Shown piece by piece: positions 58,154 to 64,000 of a stretch of DNA of 64,000 nucleotides. The notes under the pieces are model-generated. The model was not told the DNA's origin. It ran no database searches and worked only from the letters and a program-made list of their open reading frames with translations. How positions within the stretch are numbered: the first letter of the stretch is position 1; every line of letters begins with the position of its first letter. This DNA comes from an uncultured Collinsella sp. (lineage in GTDB: Bacteria > Actinomycetota > Coriobacteriia > Coriobacteriales > Coriobacteriaceae). The DNA lies in NCBI GenBank assembly GCA_900541645.1, contig UQKQ01000010.1, positions 1 to 64,000 on the forward strand. The letters run 5' to 3'. The position numbers and the translations under genes were made by a program.

Positions 58154-58669
58154 ATGGCTTTTAATACGAAGGTCGATGTGGCCGATACCGAGCTCGAGGC
58201 AGACGAGACCGTCACCGCCGAGGCCGAGGACGTGACGCTCGAGGACGAGGCTCTTGTCGAGGCCGAGTCCGATGAGGATGAGGACGACGAGGAGGCGGAC
58301 GAGTCCGAGGACTCGCTGACCTATTCCAACGGTGTGATCGAGAAGATCGTTGCCATGGCCACTCGCGAGGTTCCGCACGTTCTGGGCATGAAGGGTAACC
58401 TCATGCATTTTGTGCAGGAGCAGTTTGGTGCCGAGAATCTGACCAAGGGCGTGACGGTCGAGGTCACCGACGATAATCGAGTGGTCGTCAACATCTCCGT
58501 CATTATCGAGTACGGCGCCTATGCGCCCGCGATCTTCGACGATGTCAAGGCGCGCGTCACTGAGCGCCTCGCCGCGATGACCGGCCTTGAGGTGGCGGGC
58601 GTCAACCTGCGCATCGAGGACGTCATCACCCCCGAGGAGTACGAGCACCGCACCAGCCAGCACGAATAA
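58154..58669 (+). CDS. Asp23/Gls24 family envelope stress protein
   Basis: This 171-residue Asp23/Gls24 domain protein (about 55-165) has the family start YSNGVIEKIVAMATREVPHV and ends with YGAYAPAIFDDVKARVTERL and a NLRIEDV-like strand. The first 52 residues are an extreme Glu/Asp-rich tail not needed for the domain. Asp23 forms a membrane-associated layer that responds to envelope stress. RBS AAGGAGGAA. It is the last gene of the three-gene operon. Confidence 0.92.
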   Translation: MAFNTKVDVADTELEADETVTAEAEDVTLEDEALVEAESDEDEDDEEADESEDSLTYSNGVIEKIVAMATREVPHVLGMKGNLMHFVQEQFGAENLTKGVTVEVTDDNRVVVNISVIIEYGAYAPAIFDDVKARVTERLAAMTGLEVAGVNLRIEDVITPEEYEHRTSQHE

Positions 58670-58720
58670 CCTTCCAAAAAGGGACAGGTTTGTTTTGGCA
58701 GGTTTTATCTGCGAAAACGT
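58668..58720 (+). repeat. GGGACAGG-type hairpin repeat (copy 7)
   Basis: ccttccaaaaagggacagg and ttttggcagg directly follow the Asp23 stop codon. One arm base has changed. Confidence 0.8.
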
Positions 58721-58722
58721 TA

Positions 58723-58766
58723 AACGGCCGACCGCGCAAGCAAAAACGTGGCCGGCTGTTTTTGTA
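58723..58766 (+). terminator. Probable terminator of the amaP operon
   Basis: cggcc...ggccg flank acgcgcaagc-rich sequence and are followed by tgttttt. Confidence 0.55.
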
Positions 58767-58875
58767 CGCTTCCGATATAGTCATACCGCTCGTCTAACTA
58801 AGGGTTGCAATCCCCACGTTCCGCGTTACCCTAATGAGCGCATTGTTTCCAAATTGTTAACGAGGAGTTGCCGTA

Positions 58876-59898
58876 ATGGCCGACGAGCACGAAACAGAAA
58901 GCAAGGCATGGGCGATTGAGGCCGCCGCTGCAGAAGCGGCATCGCGTGCTGCCGAGGAGGTGCATCGTCCTCCCGTGGTGCCGATGGAGCGCGTGGTCGA
59001 TCGCGCCGATATCGAGCGCGGCGAGCGTGCCGGCCAAAAGCGCAGCCAGGAGCCGGGCTTTCCGCGCTTTTTCGCCGAGCTCAATCTGGGCCTGATTCTT
59101 ACGGCCTTTGCCATCGTTGCATTTAAAACCCCTAATCACTTTGCTTTCGGCGGTACCTCGGGCGTGTCGGTCATTCTTTCCACGCTGTTCCCGACCCTGC
59201 CCGTCGGCGTCTTTATGTGGATTATCAACGCGGTTCTCGTCATCTTGGGCTTTATCTTTTTGGAGCGCAAGGCAATTCTGTGGAGCGTCTTCGCCTCGTT
59301 TGCGCTGTCCGCCTATGTTTCGCTGTTTGAGCTCTTTATCCCGACCGATGTCTCGATGACGGGCGATATGTGGCTCGACCTGTGCTTTGCCGTGATTCTG
59401 CCGGCCCTCGGCAGCGCCATCGTCTTCGATATTGGTGCCTCGACGGGCGGCACGGACATTCTCGCCATGATCCTCAAACGTCGCACGACGCTCGAGATTG
59501 GCCGCGCCCTGCTACTGGTCGACATCGGCATCGTGACCATCGCGGCCTTCTTGTACGGCCCGCGCGTCGGTCTGTATTGCGTGCTCGGCCTGTTTGCCAA
59601 GACGCTTGTGGTCGACAAAGCCATCGAGAGCATCCACCTGCGCAAGGTCTGCACGGTCATTTGTTCTGAGCCCCTTAAGGTCGAGGAGTTTATCGTCAAG
59701 CATCTCAACCGTACGGCGACTATCAGCCGCGGCTATGGTGCTTTCTCGGGCAAGTGCGTGACGGTGATCATGAGCGTGCTGAGTCGTCGCGAGGCCGTGC
59801 AACTGCGTCGCTACGCGCGCGAGATCGATCCGGGTGCCTTTATCACGATTGTCGACAGCTCCGAGATCGTCGGCAAGGGTTTCCGCGGAACGAACTAA
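58876..59898 (+). CDS. YitT family membrane protein
   Basis: This 340-residue protein has an N-terminal Ala/Glu-rich cytoplasmic segment (1-65), then five or six membrane helices of the YitT/DUF161 type (FGGTSGVSVILS, FDIGASTGGTDI) and a C-terminal DUF2179 domain (about 255-335, ISRGYGAFSGK, VIMSVLSRREAVQLRRYAR). YitT proteins are widespread in Firmicutes and Actinobacteria without a settled function. AUG 58876 follows GAGGAG. Confidence 0.9.
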   Translation: MADEHETESKAWAIEAAAAEAASRAAEEVHRPPVVPMERVVDRADIERGERAGQKRSQEPGFPRFFAELNLGLILTAFAIVAFKTPNHFAFGGTSGVSVILSTLFPTLPVGVFMWIINAVLVILGFIFLERKAILWSVFASFALSAYVSLFELFIPTDVSMTGDMWLDLCFAVILPALGSAIVFDIGASTGGTDILAMILKRRTTLEIGRALLLVDIGIVTIAAFLYGPRVGLYCVLGLFAKTLVVDKAIESIHLRKVCTVICSEPLKVEEFIVKHLNRTATISRGYGAFSGKCVTVIMSVLSRREAVQLRRYAREIDPGAFITIVDSSEIVGKGFRGTN

Positions 59899-60048
59899 CG
59901 CGGTCGAGCTCATCAAACAATCGAATAGCGCCCTGCGCGTTGCAAATACGTCATGTTGGAGCATTTGTCCCCACATTGGGTGATAATGATGCTAAAGACA
60001 TCGTTTGCGATCCAGATGATTCGCTCATGATACGAAGGGATGATTTCG

Positions 60049-61332
60049 ATGTTCTGTTCGCAGTGTGGTGCCCCCATGGGCGACAACGACAAGTTCTGTG
60101 GCGCGTGCGGTGCTCCTAATGCCGGTGCCGCAGCCTCTTCCCCTCAGGGTCAGCCCCAGCAGTTTGTTCCGCAACCGCCCGTGGCGAATGCGTCCAAGGG
60201 CTGTGTGGCTCAGGCGTTTGAGGACATGACCAAGACGCCGGGCGTGCTGCAGCGCGTGTGCCAGATCGCCTTTTTGCCGGCGCTCATCTGTGTCGTGTCA
60301 GTGCTCGTGCTGTTCATTCCCGTTATCGGCGGTATCGCGGCTGCCATCGGCTTTTTGGCTGCCTGTGTGGCAAGCGCGTGCGGTTCTGGCTTTGGCATCG
60401 AATGGGGCCGCGACCTGTCGCTTAAGGTCGATGACGGCATGGATCGTCCGCTGATGCGCTCCACGTCGTTTGGTCTGGGCGTCTTTTCGGGTGTTATCTC
60501 GGGCGTGCTCAAGGTTATCGCTGCCATTCCCGTTATCGGTGTGGCGCTTTCGCTGGTGGAGAGCGTGGTAATTGGTGCCGCGGGTTCGTATTCATATTAC
60601 GGCTCTTATGCGCTCGAGGCCGCGCTGATCGGTTCGCTGGGCCTGTTTGTTCTGGCTATGATTGCCGCGGCGGTCCTGGGCGTCTTCTTTACCATGTTCG
60701 CCGACATCGCCGTGATGCACTTTGCGGTGACCGGCCGCGTCGAGAGCGCGTTTTCGCTTGATAAGGTCTGGGCGGCCTTTAAGAACAATAAGACCAAGCT
60801 GTTCTGCGCTTCGTTCCTTCCCGAGTTTTTGACGGGTCTGGTCGCTAACGTTGTCACCTGGATTCTGACGTTCGTCTTTGGCACCATTGCCTCTGTCGGT
60901 ATGTATAGCTACTACTACCGTCCTACGGCTATTGAGGCGCTTGTTACCGGCGGTGGCATTACGCTCGTATTGTTCTTGGTGCTGACGGCGTTTGTCACGG
61001 TATTTCTCACGGTCTTTGGCAAGATGCTCAAGCACCGTGCCGTTGGCTATTGGGTTGCGCGCTACGCAAGCGAGTGGGCCGACGAGGACAAGGACGACGT
61101 CCTGACTTTTGTATTGCCCTTCGAGAAGAAGGCTGACCCTTCGGGTCACGGTACTCCGGATGCTTCGCCGGCACCTGCACCTATTCCCGCGCCCGAGCCT
61201 GAGCCGGCGCCCGAGCCTGAACCGGCGCCCGAGTCTGAGACGGCATCTGAGCCTGAGCCTGAGCCGGCACCTGCACCTGCACCTGAGTCGGCGTCCGAGC
61301 CAAGCTCCGACGAGGAGCCTCAGGACGAGTAG
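60049..61332 (+). CDS. Zinc-ribbon membrane protein with PEPA-rich tail (DUF4013-like)
   Basis: This 427-residue protein has an N-terminal zinc ribbon (MFCSQCGAPMGDNDKFCGACG, Cys pairs 3/6 and 18/21). Six or so membrane helices follow (about 65-340), arranged as in DUF4013 proteins. The C-terminal 75 residues are a low-complexity Pro-Glu-Ala repeat (PEPEPAPEP units). AUG 60049 is preferred over 60040 because GAAGGG stands nine bases before it. The tail could be a spacer or an intrinsically disordered scaffold. Function unknown. Confidence 0.78.
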   Translation: MFCSQCGAPMGDNDKFCGACGAPNAGAAASSPQGQPQQFVPQPPVANASKGCVAQAFEDMTKTPGVLQRVCQIAFLPALICVVSVLVLFIPVIGGIAAAIGFLAACVASACGSGFGIEWGRDLSLKVDDGMDRPLMRSTSFGLGVFSGVISGVLKVIAAIPVIGVALSLVESVVIGAAGSYSYYGSYALEAALIGSLGLFVLAMIAAAVLGVFFTMFADIAVMHFAVTGRVESAFSLDKVWAAFKNNKTKLFCASFLPEFLTGLVANVVTWILTFVFGTIASVGMYSYYYRPTAIEALVTGGGITLVLFLVLTAFVTVFLTVFGKMLKHRAVGYWVARYASEWADEDKDDVLTFVLPFEKKADPSGHGTPDASPAPAPIPAPEPEPAPEPEPAPESETASEPEPEPAPAPAPESASEPSSDEEPQDE

Positions 61333-61390
61333 CCACGCCGTCTGCCATTTGGGGACGGGGTAGAAATGGTAGAAATAGCGCTTGAAGAAT

Positions 61391-61428
61391 GAGCGGGGGC
61401 GGACGTTTCGATACGTCCGCCCCCGCTC
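61391..61428. terminator. Bidirectional hairpin between convergent genes
   Basis: The perfect 16-bp stem gagcgggggcggacgt and its complement surround ttcgat. It separates the zinc-ribbon and M20 genes and could end both transcripts, though no clear T-run follows. Confidence 0.75.
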
Positions 61429-61463
61429 TGCTTTAGCCAGGCTGTTATGGATGGGTGTGACGA

Positions 61464-62927
61464 CTACTCGTCGTGTTTCTCCTCGCGGCGTGCAGCAGCG
61501 CGTGCGTCGTGGATGCCCTTGATCGCGGCATGGCGAGCCGTTCGGGCATCGTGCATGGCGTCGCGGGCCTCGGCGGCCGTGGCCTTGGCAGAGCGCAGTT
61601 TGGCTGCCAGGTCGGGATTGGTCTCGGCGACCGCGGCAATCGTGGGGCCGTCGAGCTCTTCTTGTGTGGGCTCGGCCAAAAAGTCGATGGCATATTGGGC
61701 GGCCACCATGGAGCCCTTGGCCAGTACCGACTCGTCAATCTTGTAGAAGCAAGAATGTTGGGCGTACGTGGCGCCAATCTGGGGGTTGCGCGTGCCAACA
61801 AAGGCGAGCACGCCCGGTACGCGGCGCAGGTACTCCGAAAAATCCTCACCCGAGAGTGTGCCGCGATAATGGCCTTGGCCGGTGGGGCCCAGGCATTTGA
61901 TTACTGCCTGGCGGCAGCGCTCGCTCGAGGCGGCATCGTTTTCGACCTTGTAATTGGCGATGGTGTAGTCGGTGAGCTCTGCCTCGGCACCCAAGGCGGC
62001 CGCGGTATGCTCCACGATGCGACGCATAAGCTCCGGCATTTCCTCGTGGGTCGAATCGCCGTAGGTGCGCACCGTGCCGGCGAGGTAGGCCGTGCCGGCG
62101 ATAACGTTGCGCGCAGTTCCGCCGTGCAGCTCGCCGACGGTAATGACGGCCGGCTCGTAGGGACTGATCTCGCGCGAAACGATGGTCTGCAGAGCGTTGA
62201 CGATCTCGGCAGCAACCATAACGGCGTCGTGGCCGCGCTGGGGCATGGCACCGTGGCATGAGGTGCCGCGAACATCGATGCGGAACCAGTCGGTATTGGC
62301 CATGCGCGGTCCGGGCTCGCAGCTCACGGTGCCGGCGTCGACCTCACTCCAGATGTGCGCGGCGTAGGCGCCATCGACGCCGTCGAGCACGCCCGTGCCG
62401 ATCATGAGTTTGGCGCCCTGGCCGTTTTCCTCACTGGGCTGGAAGACGATGCGGACTTCGCCGTGGATGTCGTCGGTCATATGGCGCAGGATCTGCAGCG
62501 TGCCGAGCATCATGGCGATGTGGCAGTCGTGGCCGCAGGCGTGCATGCAGCCCTCGTTGACGCTGGCGAAATCCTCGCCGGTCTGCTCGGTGACGGGCAG
62601 GGCGTCGATGTCGGCGCGCAGCAGGATGCGGCGGCGTGGCGTGCCGTCCTCGCGATAGGAGTCGGGCGCGGTGCCGCGAAGGGTCGCCACAAGGCCCGTC
62701 TTAAGGGGACGCTCGTAGGGGATATTCATGGCGTCGAGCTGGTTGGCGATGTCAGAAGTCGTGCGCTCCTCGGCAAGGCTCAGCTCCGGGTGCTTATGGA
62801 AGTGCCGACGCTGCTTGATGATATAGGGTTCAAACTCGGTAGCGATATCTTTGATGGCTGCGGTGACGTCGTCAGCCGCGCGAGCCTCGGTCGCCGCCAT
62901 AATCTGCTGTGCCTTGGTCTTCGTCAT
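61464..62927 (-). CDS. M20 family amidohydrolase
   Basis: This 487-residue zinc-dependent hydrolase of the M20D (aminoacylase/hippurate hydrolase-like) group removes acyl groups from amino acids or related amides. Metal motifs are HACGHDCHIAMM, FQPSEENGQGA (catalytic Glu pair), the His in AAHIWSEVD, and a late His in AQHSCFYK. The last 75 residues form a charged helical extension (RSAKATAAEARDAMHDART) beyond the normal end near 410. AUG 62927 was taken; an apparent frame reaching 63662 lies antisense to the next gene. Confidence 0.9.
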   Translation of the reverse strand: MTKTKAQQIMAATEARAADDVTAAIKDIATEFEPYIIKQRRHFHKHPELSLAEERTTSDIANQLDAMNIPYERPLKTGLVATLRGTAPDSYREDGTPRRRILLRADIDALPVTEQTGEDFASVNEGCMHACGHDCHIAMMLGTLQILRHMTDDIHGEVRIVFQPSEENGQGAKLMIGTGVLDGVDGAYAAHIWSEVDAGTVSCEPGPRMANTDWFRIDVRGTSCHGAMPQRGHDAVMVAAEIVNALQTIVSREISPYEPAVITVGELHGGTARNVIAGTAYLAGTVRTYGDSTHEEMPELMRRIVEHTAAALGAEAELTDYTIANYKVENDAASSERCRQAVIKCLGPTGQGHYRGTLSGEDFSEYLRRVPGVLAFVGTRNPQIGATYAQHSCFYKIDESVLAKGSMVAAQYAIDFLAEPTQEELDGPTIAAVAETNPDLAAKLRSAKATAAEARDAMHDARTARHAAIKGIHDARAAARREEKHDE

Positions 62928-63095
62928 GGTCGATTTGCTCCTTGCTGGGTTGATCGCAAAATCGTACAGGCTCTCTCCAGTATGCCACCTGCCGCTAGGG
63001 CTGGTAAAGTTGCCGTTTGCCGCTTGGGGTTTTGTTACAAGGGCGGGGGAGTACACTCGGGGGTGTTGAATTTCCTGCCAGAGATGGGGATGCCC

Positions 63096-64000
63096 ATGCA
63101 ACATATCGATCGGATTATCCGCTCCAAGAACGTCTTTACCGCGCAAGACGGCATCGATACCGCCCGCGAGCTGGCGATTGCCATCGCAGGCGACCGTATC
63201 GTCGCAGTCGGTGAGCCCGATGACGTGATCGCCGCCGCTCCTGCCGCCACGTCGGTTATCGACTACGGCGAGCAGTTTGTCTGCCCCGGTTTCCATGACG
63301 CTCATCTGCACTTCTTCCATACCTCGGTCGGTTCCTCGCCGTACATGCTCATGGATATGGGCACGTCCGAGTCGGCACTGGTGCAACATGCGCTCGAGTT
63401 TTCCCAGGACTTGCCCGACGACGCCTGGGTTGTGACGCAGGGCTGGCGCGATTACCGTTGGGACCCGCCCGAGCATCCTAGCAAGGCGTCGCTCGATGCG
63501 GCATTCCCCGATCGTCCCTGCGTTATGTATTCGGGCGACGGGCACACGCTTTGGCTCAACAGCCGTGCACTCGAGGCGCTCGGCGTCACGCGCGACAGTG
63601 AGCCGCCGGCGGGCGGCAGCTACGACAAGGACGCAAACGGCGAGCTCACGGGCATTGCTCACGAGGCAGCTGCTATGCAGCTGCTACCGCGCTGCCTTGA
63701 GTGGCTGGGCGAGGATCGCATCGCAAGCGCTTACGCCGATCAAATGAGGCGGATGGCCGAGCAGGGCATCACCTCGATATGCGATATGTCGCTCATGCCC
63801 ATGCCGGGCTGCGATTTTATCCGCGATGACGTCTACGACAAACTGCAGGCAGCTGGCAAACTGGGCATCCGTGCCCATCTGTTCCCCACGTTGCTGGATG
63901 ACCAATCGCGCTTAGAAGAACTGCAGACCCGCTACGCGAACAACGCGCTGCTCTCGGCGCCTGGTTTTAAGCAGTTCTTCGACGGCGTCTCGAGCGAACA
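63096..64000 (+). CDS. YtcJ-like amidohydrolase, 5' part (cut by window end)
   Basis: The first 301 residues of an amidohydrolase of the YtcJ / exoenzyme regulatory protein group. The N-terminal beta domain (IIRSKNVFTAQDG) leads to the metal motif GFHDAHLHFF. GDGHTLWLNSRALEALGV is a typical family segment, and FFDGVSS lies at the cut edge. The likely role is hydrolysis of cyclic amides or N-acyl compounds. Three in-frame AUGs (63084, 63090, 63096) compete; the last has GGGG six bases upstream. It is divergent from the M20 gene, perhaps in the same pathway. Confidence 0.88.
   Translation, partial: MQHIDRIIRSKNVFTAQDGIDTARELAIAIAGDRIVAVGEPDDVIAAAPAATSVIDYGEQFVCPGFHDAHLHFFHTSVGSSPYMLMDMGTSESALVQHALEFSQDLPDDAWVVTQGWRDYRWDPPEHPSKASLDAAFPDRPCVMYSGDGHTLWLNSRALEALGVTRDSEPPAGGSYDKDANGELTGIAHEAAAMQLLPRCLEWLGEDRIASAYADQMRRMAEQGITSICDMSLMPMPGCDFIRDDVYDKLQAAGKLGIRAHLFPTLLDDQSRLEELQTRYANNALLSAPGFKQFFDGVSSE

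Noticed and set aside
62928..63662. N-terminal extension of the M20 gene
   Set aside because: It would lie antisense to the start of the YtcJ-like amidohydrolase and lacks family sequence.
1..64000. tRNA, rRNA, riboswitch or insertion sequence genes
   Set aside because: Intergenic regions were read for typical tRNA arms, conserved riboswitch cores and transposase motifs, and none could be supported.

Overview
The window is a GC-rich, densely coded bacterial chromosome segment. Gene content, GUG starts, and the many short intergenic hairpins point to a gut Coriobacteriia (Actinomycetota), most likely Collinsella. This assignment rests on pattern recognition; no database was searched. No rRNA, tRNA, CRISPR array, integrase or complete insertion sequence was seen.

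Layout. 1-7 kb: an Ogt-type DNA repair gene, a histidine-kinase remnant, an AIM24-family protein and a LolD/FtsX-type ABC exporter. 7-16.5 kb: on the minus strand, an XRE membrane regulator, phosphofructokinase, a membrane-anchored choloylglycine-hydrolase-like enzyme, a 2-hydroxyacid dehydrogenase, a SEC-C methionine aminopeptidase and a radical SAM enzyme; on the plus strand, an M18 aminopeptidase and an alpha/beta hydrolase. 16.7-19 kb: a degenerate-GGDEF/receiver/HD-GYP protein with an Hpt partner. 19.2-25.7 kb: an AT-richer island that reads as a radical-SAM RiPP (ribosomally made, post-translationally modified peptide) cluster. It holds a DUF2975/XRE regulator pair, an unlisted 42-residue six-cysteine precursor, a three-gene ABC-2 (LanFEG-like) transporter, a SPASM radical SAM maturase and an ABC exporter. 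25.8-30.2 kb: a glutamate/glutamine ABC uptake operon ending in a gamma-glutamyl hydrolase. 30.5-37.9 kb: dxs, an HD protein, a CmpB-like membrane protein, amt-glnK, a HAD phosphatase and a TetR regulator. 38-42.8 kb: one giant acyl-CoA-dehydratase-activase-like gene. 43-50.7 kb: a DUF389 protein with an EF-hand loop, a large coiled-coil/CAP surface protein with an LPXTG-like signal and a G9 tract, and an OPT transporter. 50.9-64 kb: housekeeping genes (coaX, dCMP deaminase, NifU-like, lgt, yebC), an AmaP/DUF2273/Asp23 envelope-stress operon, YitT, a zinc-ribbon membrane protein, an M20 amidohydrolase and the 5' part of a YtcJ-like amidohydrolase.

Two things stand out. The RiPP island has every part needed to make, export and resist a thioether-type peptide, except a recognisable leader protease. 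Its regulator and precursor promoters share a near-identical 15-nt motif, which suggests the XRE protein controls both. The intergenic DNA also carries an unusual density of palindromic repeats in several unrelated families. One family has conserved arms around a TTGCGGTG sequence (three copies). One is a triple array with about 80-bp spacing. One consists of long nested palindromes whose arms differ but whose core CCTGCGGTTTT is shared. One consists of small hairpins with variable stems around a GGGACAGG-type loop.
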